Shown: positions 1-8,679 of the stretch, piece after piece
Layout of the letters: each line of letters begins with the position of its first letter
How positions within the stretch are numbered: the stretch's first letter is position 1
Assembly: GCA_905198295.1 (NCBI GenBank)
Contig: CAJKBW010000052.1
Span: 1-21,268 of the forward strand
Direction: 5' to 3'
DNA: 21,268 nucleotides
Source: an uncultured Oscillospiraceae bacterium
GTDB taxonomy: Bacteria > Bacillota > Clostridia > Oscillospirales > Acutalibacteraceae
Notes under the pieces: model-generated
The model's database searches: none
What the model was told of the DNA's origin: nothing
What the model saw: only the letters and a program-made list of their open reading frames with translations
Program-made: the position numbers and the translations under genes

Positions 1-1329
1 GCGGAAATACTCCATCGCCTCTTCATACTGGTTCTGCTCCCGACACGCACGTCCCAGCTCAATATACGCCACTGTCAGATTCTGGTTATAGGAAAGCAGC
101 GTCCGGAAGCTTTCCTCCGCCTCCTCAAAACGGCGATGTGCCGACAGACCGATGGCCTCATGCAGCATCGTCCCGTATTCGGTAAGGGTAAAACGGGTGA
201 TCGTACTGTGGTTTTTATCCAGCGCGTACAGACAGCCGTCATGCCATTCAATCGCCGTCAGACTCGAGAACAAGCCCTTCTGTGATCCCGTGCCGGCAAA
301 GGCATACAACAGATTACCGTCGCTGTCATAGCCAAAAATCTTGTTGCGGCTGGCATCTGCGACGAAGTACGTCCCGTTCTCCCCCAACGTAATCGACACC
401 GGATGTGACGCCCAAAGCTGTCCGCTCGCCTTTTCTCCTTCAGGATAGCTTTTTTCAAAATCGATGTCGCCGGCCGGCGCAAAAGCACCCAGACGGGGAA
501 GCACATCGTCCCCGTTGAAATTAAACTTCTTGATCGGCATAAACAATCCGCTTTTTGTGCCGGACTGGATATAGGCTGCCGTATCTTCCTTATTCGGGTT
601 GATTTCGGTCGTATACACGAAGCCCTCTTCGTCGACTGCCAGATTGTTAAAATTCACCGGAATACTGTTTTCCGTGCGTTTGCGCTGTTCTTTCGACTGC
701 AGGGCGCGCCAGAATTTCTGAGAGATCGAAAGGGTTACCTCCGGCGACCCCATAAAGCCCTTGAACTCCCCCTGCGCACTGAACTGCAGATACCCGTTGG
801 TTGAGGAATAAGAAATGCAGTACACCGTGCCCCACTTATCCACCGCAACCGCGCTGGGATAAAAGGCAAACCCCTCCGGGAGCAGTTCCGGCGTAGGATC
901 CTGGATACTGCGCACATAATGCATCTGTTCGTCGAACTCCACGATCCGCTGGTTTTTCTGATCGCACACATATAAATGCTCGTCTTCGGTAAAAAACAGT
1001 CCCGTCGGTTCAGCCAGCGCATCCGGCTCGCCGTCCCGGTCGAATGCCTGCAGCACCGACGCTTCCCGGAAAAGGGGGTCGGTGAGGATCACCCTTCCGT
1101 TGCCGGTATCCGAAACGGCTAGGCGTCCTGAGGGACTGATTTTGATATCGGTCGGGCCGGACAGCCTGCCGACACCAAGCGACTCGCCTGCTATATCCAG
1201 ATCAGCCGTATAGGCATCCGGCGAAGCCGCCGCCGTGCCCTCGGTATTGTATGTATAGCTTTCGGCACCGGCAGACAGGCAGAAGCCCAGCAGCAGCAGG
1301 ACCGTCAGCAGCAGATTCACCTTTTTCAA
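1..1329 (-). CDS. Secreted NHL-repeat beta-propeller protein with C-terminal TPR (partial, 3' end outside window)
   Basis: Reading frame open for 443 codons from a TTG at 1329 to the left edge, so the 3' end is missing. The start is set by an AAGGGG ribosome binding site about 7 bases upstream and by the N-terminus it gives: MKKVNLLLTVLLLLGFC, a classic signal peptide with a likely cut after AGA (around residue 22). Residues about 50-390 hold roughly six NHL-type blades, recognisable by repeats such as GPTDIKISPSGRLAVSDTGN, EPTGLFFTEDEHLYVCD and HPVSITLGENGTYFVAD. From about residue 395 the chain changes to helical TPR-like sequence (EEAEESFRTLLSYNQNLTVA, then ELGRACREQNQYEEAMEYFR). NHL propellers are usually binding or scaffold domains; no enzymatic residues can be named. 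It lies 46 bp after the second permease and is probably the last visible gene of the operon. Role in sensing or assembling the uptake machinery is inference. Confidence 0.85.
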   Translation of the reverse strand, partial: MKKVNLLLTVLLLLGFCLSAGAESYTYNTEGTAAASPDAYTADLDIAGESLGVGRLSGPTDIKISPSGRLAVSDTGNGRVILTDPLFREASVLQAFDRDGEPDALAEPTGLFFTEDEHLYVCDQKNQRIVEFDEQMHYVRSIQDPTPELLPEGFAFYPSAVAVDKWGTVYCISYSSTNGYLQFSAQGEFKGFMGSPEVTLSISQKFWRALQSKEQRKRTENSIPVNFNNLAVDEEGFVYTTEINPNKEDTAAYIQSGTKSGLFMPIKKFNFNGDDVLPRLGAFAPAGDIDFEKSYPEGEKASGQLWASHPVSITLGENGTYFVADASRNKIFGYDSDGNLLYAFAGTGSQKGLFSSLTAIEWHDGCLYALDKNHSTITRFTLTEYGTMLHEAIGLSAHRRFEEAEESFRTLLSYNQNLTVAYIELGRACREQNQYEEAMEYFR

Positions 1330-1375
1330 TAGACCACCCCTTGATGATACGCAGAAGTCTGCGGCGGTGAAGCGT

Positions 1376-2239
1376 CTAATCCTTCATCCCCGATGTCGCC
1401 ATGGTTTCCATGATGTTGGACTGCGTAATGATGAACACGAGGACGGGCACAAGCAGCATAACCACAGCCCCCGCGGCTGCGGCGCCGGAACGGCCGATTC
1501 CGCCCGCCTGAATCTGGGAAATCGCGTAATTCAGGGTTTTCAGCTTTTCATCGTAGACATACACGGTTGCCCCGCCGTTCCATAACGCCTGGAAAGCGAA
1601 AACGATCAGCGTCAGCCAGGCGGGTTTGACAATGGGCAGGGCGATGCGGGCAAACAGCGTAAATTCACCCGCCCCGTCGATCCGGGCAGCCTCCAGCAGG
1701 CTGTCCGGTACCATCTGCTCCATAAACTGCTTCATCAGGTACAGGCCCAGCGGCGAGGCAAAGCTCGGAACGATGACCGCCCAGTAGGTATCGATAATTC
1801 CCAGCGTGCGCAGGGTCAGGAAGTTGGCGATGGAGGTCACCGTGCTGTTGAACATCAGTGATGCGACGACAATACGGAACAGAAGGTCCCGGCAGGGAAA
1901 GTGCAGCTTGGACAGCGCATAGGCACACGCTGAAGCCAGGATGACCTGCCCGATCGTACCGCACGCTGACACAAAAAAGGTATTGAACAGATATCGGCTC
2001 AACGGCACATCCGAATTGTCAAAAAAGCCGAAGAGATCTGAAAAATTCTGCAGAGTGGGATTGCGCGCAAAAAAACGCGGCGGGAAGACGAAAAACTCAT
2101 CCATCGGCTTGATCGCGTTGCTGACCGCGTAAACCAGCGGCAGCACCATCACCGCCGCGAACAGCAGCAGAACCGCCCAGATGAACAGATCTCCTCCCAG
2201 GGAGCGGTTCACTCTGGTTTTGAAAAGTTTAACGGCCAA
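1376..2239 (-). CDS. Carbohydrate ABC transporter permease, MalG/AraQ-like
   Basis: 287 residues, the usual length for the second permease of a CUT1-type sugar ABC importer. It spans the membrane about six times (first segment around residues 18-40) and carries the cytoplasmic EAA loop at about residues 183-207, EAARIDGAGEFTLFARIALP, which contacts the ATPase. It also has the typical family N-terminal region with a conserved pre-domain (KPMDEFFVFPPRFF). The start is a TTG with GGGGAG five bases upstream; only one base separates it from the stop of the first permease, so the two are translationally coupled. With the neighbour it forms the transmembrane channel for an oligosaccharide. The substrate cannot be read from the sequence. 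The ATPase is not in the window; Firmicutes sugar importers often use a shared MsmX-like ATPase encoded elsewhere. Confidence 0.95.
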   Translation of the reverse strand: MAVKLFKTRVNRSLGGDLFIWAVLLLFAAVMVLPLVYAVSNAIKPMDEFFVFPPRFFARNPTLQNFSDLFGFFDNSDVPLSRYLFNTFFVSACGTIGQVILASACAYALSKLHFPCRDLLFRIVVASLMFNSTVTSIANFLTLRTLGIIDTYWAVIVPSFASPLGLYLMKQFMEQMVPDSLLEAARIDGAGEFTLFARIALPIVKPAWLTLIVFAFQALWNGGATVYVYDEKLKTLNYAISQIQAGGIGRSGAAAAGAVVMLLVPVLVFIITQSNIMETMATSGMKD

Positions 2240-2240
2240 C

Positions 2241-3143
2241 TCAGCTCCCCACCTTGTTCAGTAATTTTTGAATTGCCTTGTTCATCAGGACCATCATCGC
2301 AAACAGGATGGTGGCAATGGCGGAGGCATATCCCACCTCAAACCGCGTGCCGGCATAGTCCTGCAGATGGTTCATTATGGTATGGGCCGAATAATTGATG
2401 GTGGGATACCCGGCCAACTGGGTGATCATCGGCCCAATCCCGAAGCTGCCGGTGATGCTCATCACTGCACTGAACAGCAGCTGCGGCTTCATCAGCGGAA
2501 GGGTCACATACCACAGCTCCTGCCAGCGGTTTTTAATTCCGTCGATCGCTGAAGCCTCATAATACGAGCGGTCCACCCCCTGGAGACCCGCAATAAACAC
2601 CAGAAAGCTGGTGCCCAGACTCGCCCACAGGGAGACAAAGCAGATAATCGGGAACAGCGTTTCCGGATTTTTCAGCCAGAGGGTTGGCGTGCTGGAAATA
2701 CCCAGCTGATACAGTACGCTGTTCAGATAGCCCTGTGAATCGCCGCTGAAAAAGTACTGCCATACCACCACCATGTTCCCGGATATGGAGGGCGCATAAA
2801 AGCACAGGGTGAGCACCGTGCGCACTTTTCTGTTCACCTCATTGAGCAGCCAGGCAAACAGGAACGAAAAAATGTAGCCCAGCGGCCCGATGATCACCGC
2901 AAAAATAAAGGTGTTGCTCAGGGCCTTGAGAAAAACATCGTCGTTGAGGAACAGCCGGATATAGTTGTCCACTCCGACGAACTTCGGCAGCTGCAGCATA
3001 TCAAAGCTGGTCAGGCTGATGACCACCGAGCCAAGTACCGGAACGACGGTGAAAAGGAAAAACAGCAGGAAGAAGGGGGTGGCCAAAACCACTCCTGCAA
3101 CCACTTCACTTTTTCGATAGGTATTGCGCTTGATCCGCTTCAC
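2241..3143 (-). CDS. Sugar ABC transporter permease, MalF/UgpA-like
   Basis: 300 residues, normal for the first permease of a CUT1 sugar importer. It has a basic cytoplasmic N-terminus (MKRIKRNTYRKSE), a first membrane helix at about residues 15-45, five further helices, and the EAA loop at about residues 196-221 (EASAIDGIKNRWQELWYVTL). The start is GTG at 3143, directly abutting the TAA of the long binding protein (3144-3146), with an AAAGGG-type ribosome binding site inside that upstream gene. This tight packing makes the long binding protein the most likely partner of the transporter, although a second binding protein is encoded further upstream in the operon. Confidence 0.95.
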   Translation of the reverse strand: MKRIKRNTYRKSEVVAGVVLATPFFLLFFLFTVVPVLGSVVISLTSFDMLQLPKFVGVDNYIRLFLNDDVFLKALSNTFIFAVIIGPLGYIFSFLFAWLLNEVNRKVRTVLTLCFYAPSISGNMVVVWQYFFSGDSQGYLNSVLYQLGISSTPTLWLKNPETLFPIICFVSLWASLGTSFLVFIAGLQGVDRSYYEASAIDGIKNRWQELWYVTLPLMKPQLLFSAVMSITGSFGIGPMITQLAGYPTINYSAHTIMNHLQDYAGTRFEVGYASAIATILFAMMVLMNKAIQKLLNKVGS

Positions 3144-6017
3144 TTATTCATCATTCCCTTTCGGAAGGTGGCTCTGCGGGAAAAACTCCGCCATTTTCCG
3201 GTCGATCTCGTCATTGAGCTGCCGGACGTTTTCCTCCAGCACACGGGCCGGATCCTCACCCAGCGAATACACGCTGTTGAAAGCAAAATCAAGAGTCCTT
3301 TGCGTATAGTAACTGCCGGGAATCTGCGGGATCGCCCTGAGTGTATCCCACTGCCGTTCGATGACCTCGCTTTCCTGCGCAGTCCACGGATAAGCACGGA
3401 TCACATCCAGATTGGCGCTCGACTGGCGGCCCGCCGGCCCCATAACCTTTTCCATCTCAATGCCGTACGCGGTCTGTGTCTCGGTGGAAGTCCACCACTT
3501 GAGGAACTCCCACGCCGCGTCCTTGTCCGCCGCCGAACGCAGAAGGATGGCGCCGGTACCGGTGGCAATCACACCGTTGTCCATTTCCCCCTGCGCATTG
3601 ATCGTGCCCGGCACCTCGGTAAATGCCCAGAGTCCATCGATCTCCGGCGCAAACAGATACAGCTGGTTATACATGGTGTAGGAGAGAATTCCCAGCGGCA
3701 TATCGCCGTTGCGGAACCGGTTGGGGAAAGAGAACTCCACCGGCAGACCGTAATCGGTATACAGGCGGCTGATATTCTCAAAGGCCTCCAGCGCAAAACC
3801 GTCGTCCAGTGCGCTGGCTGTTTTATCCTCGTTGTAGTAGCTTCCTCCGCTCTGATGCAAAAGGATATTGAACATATCCGACCACAGCACACCGGCGGTC
3901 AGGTTATTTTTCTGCAGCACAGCCACCGTCTCATAGAAATCGTCCCAGGTTTCGGGTACTGCAAGGCCGAGCTGCGCAAAAATATCCCTGCGGTAAAACA
4001 TCAGCGGAAAATCGAAGCTTTCCGGCAGCGCATAAACCGCCCCCTGATAGGAAAACGGGGTAAATGCAGCCGGATGGAACCGCTGGGAAACCGCCTCGAA
4101 GTCATCAAACTGGGTGAGATCCTCCACTGCCCCGCGGATGGCGTAATTGATCGGGTCGGCAGCCTGTGCATTGACATATACATCGATTGACGAGCCGGCC
4201 AGCACATTGGGCAGCAGCGCATCCGCAGCCACCAGACTGACCCGGGCGCTTACCCCGGTTTTTGCGGCGTCGATCCTGCTCAGCCGGCTGATCACCCGGC
4301 TCTGGTCACGGCCTGTAGCCAGCCAGACGTTGACCACCTTGCTTTCCCCCTCCCCGCCGGCATAAGCGTAATCGTCCAGGAAGGAATGCAGGAAAATACG
4401 GAATTTGAAGGCCAGATTGCCCCAGAAGCTGTCTTTGACCGGTTCGGCCTGCTGCCCCTCGGGAACCAGACGGATGGAATCGATCTGCAGCGGCTGCTGC
4501 ACATACTGATTGAGCCATGTGCCCAGTGCGGACAAATTGTCGTTGAACAAGGTGAAATTGCGGGCGATTTCATCGGTATCATCCGCCATGCGCCGGAGCA
4601 GGTCCGCCATGCGGTCAAGCGTAGCGGTGCTGTCGCCGCGGCTGTATGCCAAAGCACGGATACCTTCGGAAACCCCCTCGAGCGTATCCGCCTGACGCCG
4701 GAAATCCTCGAGCACCTCAGGGATCAGCTTTTCAAAACCATATTCCCGGTAAATATCCGGCTTGGAGCCGGTATAAAACAGGATCTGCAGATAGTCGTCA
4801 TTGAGTGCGGTCAGCGCCGCGGATACCTTTTCAAGGAAGGCAGCCATCGGTCCGAGTACCACCTCAAGAGCGATCTCATGGCGGCCGGCTTCCAGATAAA
4901 AGGTCAGCTCCTGCCCGTCTGCAGACAGGACGTAATTGCCGTATTTGCTGCTGTAGGGAAACACCAGTGCCGCCGCTTCCTCAAATGGCAGTCTCCCGTC
5001 GATCAGCAGTTTCCGGCTGGAGACCGCTCCGGCGTTGGCGCCTTGCCTGGCATGGAGAGCGATTTTGTAGTAGCCGCTTTCCTTTACGTCCACCTGCCAC
5101 ACCGCCCACTGCCCCACCGTGTTGTAGTTGCTGCCGCCGATGGTGTTGAGCCGCATAACCTCTGCAGAGTTAGGCGTCACGCTCGCTGAGGAGCGGTCGG
5201 ACGAAGGGGAAATGGTGCAGTCGGATTTGCGCAATACATTTTCCGCTTCAATAAACAGCGGTTCTGCCTGTGCGTTTTCCTGCGGCTCATCGTCGTGCGC
5301 GGCGCGGTAGTCCGCATAATTCATCACCGCAGCCCGCGGACCCAGCTCGGCCCAGCTGAGCCGGATACCGCCGCGCACGCCGGTGAAAGTGAGTGTGTTT
5401 TCCCCGGGCTGGAGCAAAATGTACAGTCCCTCCGGATGATAGCCGGAGCCGTCAGAAAGGGTGTACTCCTGCGGGATCGTCAGTTCCTGTGCATCGGGCT
5501 GCACATCGTTGCCGAATTCATCCTGTTCAAATGCCGGCTGTGTATGCCCGAATGCCCGGGACAGCGTCATGCGTGAGCACTCCCGGTAGGGCGTTTCACC
5601 GTTGACGGCAAGTGACAGCTCCAGCGCGGAAGAGAACTGACTTTCGCCGGGAACAGCCTCATACCCGATGCGCAGAGCATACAGCCCGCCTTTGGGGGAT
5701 GTCACCGTAAAGGAAGCCGCCGTTCCCTCGCCCAGCAGGATCTGCCCATCGGCAGCCTTCGCCGTATTTCCGGGTTGGGAGGAAAGGTAGTCCTCCGCTG
5801 TCAGCCGGATGGTATCCTTCGCCTCGGCAGCATCGCCTTGCCGTGCCAGCCAGTCGCTGTATGAAGGCAGAGACCAGCTTTCCGCTGTGCCGGAGGCTGC
5901 CGCGCCTTCTTCAGCCGCGTTCTGTGCTGCACCGAACGGCGCCTGTACCGCCAAAAGAGCTGCTGCCGTCAAAACCGCCAGCAGCATACACAGCGTCCTG
6001 CGCATTGTTCCGACCAA
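3144..6017 (-). CDS. Unusually long extracellular solute-binding protein with N-terminal beta-sandwich extension
   Basis: The open frame extends to 6266, but the part before 6017 has no protein-like character and would overlap the preceding gene. A TTG at 6017 has AAGGCGG seven bases upstream; an ATG at 6005 is the alternative (953 residues). Numbering from that ATG: signal peptide 1-27 (cut near AAQ) with no lipobox cysteine; residues about 60-230 and 245-395 are beta-rich, carbohydrate-binding-like modules (the second opens with EAENVLRKSD, as CBM6/35-like domains do, and contains GQWAVWQVDVKESGYYKIAL); about 400-545 is helical; about 555-940 is a type 1 solute-binding domain (VNVWLATGRDQ, PNVLAGSSIDVYV, YQGAVYALPESFDFPLMFYR, LGLAVPETWDDF, AAWEFLKWW). 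Ordinary members are 400-450 residues, so this is more than double. It abuts the permease genes. Lack of a lipid anchor or C-terminal helix is odd; retention may rely on an uncleaved signal anchor or on the extra modules. Confidence 0.88.
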   Translation of the reverse strand: MVGTMRRTLCMLLAVLTAAALLAVQAPFGAAQNAAEEGAAASGTAESWSLPSYSDWLARQGDAAEAKDTIRLTAEDYLSSQPGNTAKAADGQILLGEGTAASFTVTSPKGGLYALRIGYEAVPGESQFSSALELSLAVNGETPYRECSRMTLSRAFGHTQPAFEQDEFGNDVQPDAQELTIPQEYTLSDGSGYHPEGLYILLQPGENTLTFTGVRGGIRLSWAELGPRAAVMNYADYRAAHDDEPQENAQAEPLFIEAENVLRKSDCTISPSSDRSSASVTPNSAEVMRLNTIGGSNYNTVGQWAVWQVDVKESGYYKIALHARQGANAGAVSSRKLLIDGRLPFEEAAALVFPYSSKYGNYVLSADGQELTFYLEAGRHEIALEVVLGPMAAFLEKVSAALTALNDDYLQILFYTGSKPDIYREYGFEKLIPEVLEDFRRQADTLEGVSEGIRALAYSRGDSTATLDRMADLLRRMADDTDEIARNFTLFNDNLSALGTWLNQYVQQPLQIDSIRLVPEGQQAEPVKDSFWGNLAFKFRIFLHSFLDDYAYAGGEGESKVVNVWLATGRDQSRVISRLSRIDAAKTGVSARVSLVAADALLPNVLAGSSIDVYVNAQAADPINYAIRGAVEDLTQFDDFEAVSQRFHPAAFTPFSYQGAVYALPESFDFPLMFYRRDIFAQLGLAVPETWDDFYETVAVLQKNNLTAGVLWSDMFNILLHQSGGSYYNEDKTASALDDGFALEAFENISRLYTDYGLPVEFSFPNRFRNGDMPLGILSYTMYNQLYLFAPEIDGLWAFTEVPGTINAQGEMDNGVIATGTGAILLRSAADKDAAWEFLKWWTSTETQTAYGIEMEKVMGPAGRQSSANLDVIRAYPWTAQESEVIERQWDTLRAIPQIPGSYYTQRTLDFAFNSVYSLGEDPARVLEENVRQLNDEIDRKMAEFFPQSHLPKGNDE

Positions 6018-6133
6018 TACAATACCGCCTTTCCTGAGGCCGGCGAAGCCGTTTCGCCCCTGCCTGAGATTTCTGTCAGCCGCGGAACAGCGGATGCGGC
6101 CCCGTGCCGCACTACGGTTCCCGTCGGCTATGC

Positions 6134-8644
6134 TTATCCGTGCCCGCCGGCTATATCGCTCCCGATTGCCCGTGCGCCCTTTTCCGCCTGACAGCAATGG
6201 GAAATAAACAGGTTGCCGAATGCGCATATAGTGCTTTCCTCTCCGGACGCCCAAAAACGTCCGCAATTGCAGCGCATGAGCACCGCGCCGCTGAGAACCG
6301 CATGGCCTTTTTCCACCATCACCGCATAGTCTCCGGACTGGAAAAACACACCGCCGTTGGCTCTGACAGTTCCGTTTTTAACCCGTACTGCCGCATCGTG
6401 GACATTCCACGGGCAGACATTAAACAGCTCCGCCTCTCCGGTAAAATCCGCATCCGCCAACACACCATTGGACTGCGCATCCCCGGTGGTGTAAATGCCG
6501 ACCAGCTCTGCATCCACAATGGTGGAACGGCTGTTTCCGGTCAGATAAACGCCGTGCGCGGAGAAATCGGTGCCGTGGCCGATCACGGTCACATCCGCAC
6601 CATCGTCAATATGAATGCCGTGCTTTGTCCCGAAAATAAAGGTCATGTATAAGACTTCGTTTTTGGTTTCGCCAACATAGAATCCGGTCACGTGGCTGGT
6701 CAGATGGGTAATCAGCGGTCCATCCCACAGCGGGCTCCAGTTCTGCCGCTCGGTAAAGGGATTATCCCAAACCTCACCGGGATTGGAATGACCATTGAGC
6801 ACCACGCCGTTTTCGCTGCCGCCGCCGACGGCGATACCCATGTGGAATGCCACAAAATTGAGGGAATCGATATAATGATTGTCACAGCGGAAGGTGTTGA
6901 AGTCAGCGACAAACCAGGCTGCCGCCACCGAAACGCCGATTACCGATATATCACTGCCCCTTCCCTGTATGGTAGTGGCATACGGCTGAATGGTTTCCTG
7001 ACGCACCTTGTCGTAAGAAACGGAAATCCCGCGCAGGCCGCTGCCGCTCTCCAGCGTAAACAGGGCTGGCAGTGTATCCCCGCCGCGGCCGTAATCGGTC
7101 AGGAAATAGGTGCAGCGGCCCATAACATAGTGATAGTGTCCGGTAGCTCCGCGCAGTTCGACGCCGCTGGGCACGGTCACCGGTGACTCCAGCCGGTATA
7201 CTCCTGCGGGCACGTATACCGCCCCGCCGCCCGCATCACGTGCAGCGTCCAAAGCCGCCTGCAGCGCCGCCCCCACATCGGAACCGTCCGGCAGCACACC
7301 ATACTCAGCGGCAGGAATCAGACAGCGGGTGACCGGGAATCCGGTTCTCACCCGCCTGGCGGCATCCGTGCGCCGCAGAGCCTCGCGGTCGAGACGCACA
7401 TTGTCGTTTTCCGGATCAAAAACCGCCTCCATGCGCCCGTTATCCGGCTGGACAAGCGGCTGCCCTGCGCCGTCGGTACAGTTGGTCAGCCGACAGCGGC
7501 CGGCGGCCGGGCCGAAATCCGCCGTGCGGTCCGTACAGGCAAACACCGTACCGCACGCCGTGAACCGCCCTTCTTTATTATGTATGCCGGCCGCCGCCTT
7601 CACGGAGGAATCCTGAAGGGTCAGATAAGCCTTATCCTCCATAACAACGGCATAGCGTCCCGTGCTCTCCAGCGTCACCGCATGACAGGAGAAGCCGTTT
7701 TCCTCCCGGGCACCGCGGATATGCAGCGCCACGGGATCACTGCCCCCGTCGGCCCGGAGCACAGCACAAGTGAGCTGGCCGCCGTAAGGCACCACCGACT
7801 CCACCTCCAGGCAGGTGCGGCAGCCGGTGATATCGAGGTTGTACACCCGTCCAAAGGCACTGCTAAGCCTCATGCCAATGCAATAGCCCTGAATCGTGAT
7901 GTCGGAAATGAAATGCCAGTCAATCGCCCCCAGATCAAAACCCACGGCGTTTTCCAGAAGCCAGCCACGCAGCACCTTCTCCTCCGGCACGCCCGGCAGC
8001 CCGCAGCCAAGCCACCAGTCCGGACGGAAATCGAAGCCATGCTGACGGCACGAGTCGGGGGCACGATTGAACCAGAATCCCTTATGCAGCGGTGTACCGT
8101 AAATGCCGCGTACCATCTGCTGGATGGTGTAGTCCCCCGGCACCTCCTGGTTGATACCGTCATAGGCATTGACCAGATAAAGGTTTTCCAGCGCCGCCGG
8201 AAAAAAGGTCGTCTGCACAGTGTAGGGGTATGCCGTCGGCTGGCCGCTGGTGAATGCCTGCTCCGGATACCAGAGGGTCAGTCCGTTGAGCGAAGCAGCA
8301 CCCATGAGGGTAAAGAAGGGTGTGGTGTTGCCCTCGCTGCAGGAGCGGGTATACAGCGCAAGGATGGTGCCGCCCGCCCGGGGATCCTCGGGCGTGGGCT
8401 GCCGGAAATCCCCCAGCAGCGTCACGCCCTCCGGAACGGTCAGCTCTTCATGCAGGCAGTAGATCCCCTCCGGAATATACAGGGTGCCGCCGCAGCCATC
8501 CATATAGGCAAATGCTTTTTTAAATGCGGCGGTGTCGTCGGTCCGGCCGTCCCCAACTGCGCCGAAATCATGGATTTCCGCTTCCGCGGCCGCCCCATTG
8601 GCATTGGAATACGCGGATACAACAATCCGCAGCTGATTTGACAT
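6134..8644 (-). CDS. Double parallel beta-helix protein (pectate-lyase-3/GH28-like), no signal peptide
   Basis: 836 residues from the ATG at 8644. The frame can be extended to 8764, but that would overlap the upstream paralogue, and homology begins just after residue 20. Two beta-helix domains are evident, each opening with the family signature: residues about 24-400 (IHDFGAVGDGRTDDTAAF, then GGTLYIPEGIY) and about 445-820 (AAEYGVLPDGSDVGAALQAA, then GGGAVYVPAGVY). This opening is typical of the Pectate_lyase_3 (GH28/GH55-like) superfamily of polysaccharide-active enzymes. Strongly conserved stretches shared with the next gene include AVGGGSENGVVLNGHSNPG and IDDGADVTVIGHGTDFSA, good candidates for the active groove. 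No signal peptide or lipobox is seen at this start, so it may be cytoplasmic, unlike its paralogue. Substrate and mechanism (hydrolase or lyase) cannot be fixed from sequence alone. Confidence 0.85.
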   Translation of the reverse strand: MSNQLRIVVSAYSNANGAAAEAEIHDFGAVGDGRTDDTAAFKKAFAYMDGCGGTLYIPEGIYCLHEELTVPEGVTLLGDFRQPTPEDPRAGGTILALYTRSCSEGNTTPFFTLMGAASLNGLTLWYPEQAFTSGQPTAYPYTVQTTFFPAALENLYLVNAYDGINQEVPGDYTIQQMVRGIYGTPLHKGFWFNRAPDSCRQHGFDFRPDWWLGCGLPGVPEEKVLRGWLLENAVGFDLGAIDWHFISDITIQGYCIGMRLSSAFGRVYNLDITGCRTCLEVESVVPYGGQLTCAVLRADGGSDPVALHIRGAREENGFSCHAVTLESTGRYAVVMEDKAYLTLQDSSVKAAAGIHNKEGRFTACGTVFACTDRTADFGPAAGRCRLTNCTDGAGQPLVQPDNGRMEAVFDPENDNVRLDREALRRTDAARRVRTGFPVTRCLIPAAEYGVLPDGSDVGAALQAALDAARDAGGGAVYVPAGVYRLESPVTVPSGVELRGATGHYHYVMGRCTYFLTDYGRGGDTLPALFTLESGSGLRGISVSYDKVRQETIQPYATTIQGRGSDISVIGVSVAAAWFVADFNTFRCDNHYIDSLNFVAFHMGIAVGGGSENGVVLNGHSNPGEVWDNPFTERQNWSPLWDGPLITHLTSHVTGFYVGETKNEVLYMTFIFGTKHGIHIDDGADVTVIGHGTDFSAHGVYLTGNSRSTIVDAELVGIYTTGDAQSNGVLADADFTGEAELFNVCPWNVHDAAVRVKNGTVRANGGVFFQSGDYAVMVEKGHAVLSGAVLMRCNCGRFWASGEESTICAFGNLFISHCCQAEKGARAIGSDIAGGHG

Positions 8645-8679
8645 ATACGATAACCCACTTTCTCCGGCCGGGTGTTTGC

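Noticed and set aside
6018..6266. N-terminal extension of the long binding protein up to 6266
   Set aside because: It would overlap the stop of the preceding gene by over 130 bases, has Arg/Gly-rich random composition and would bury the signal peptide 80 residues inside the protein.
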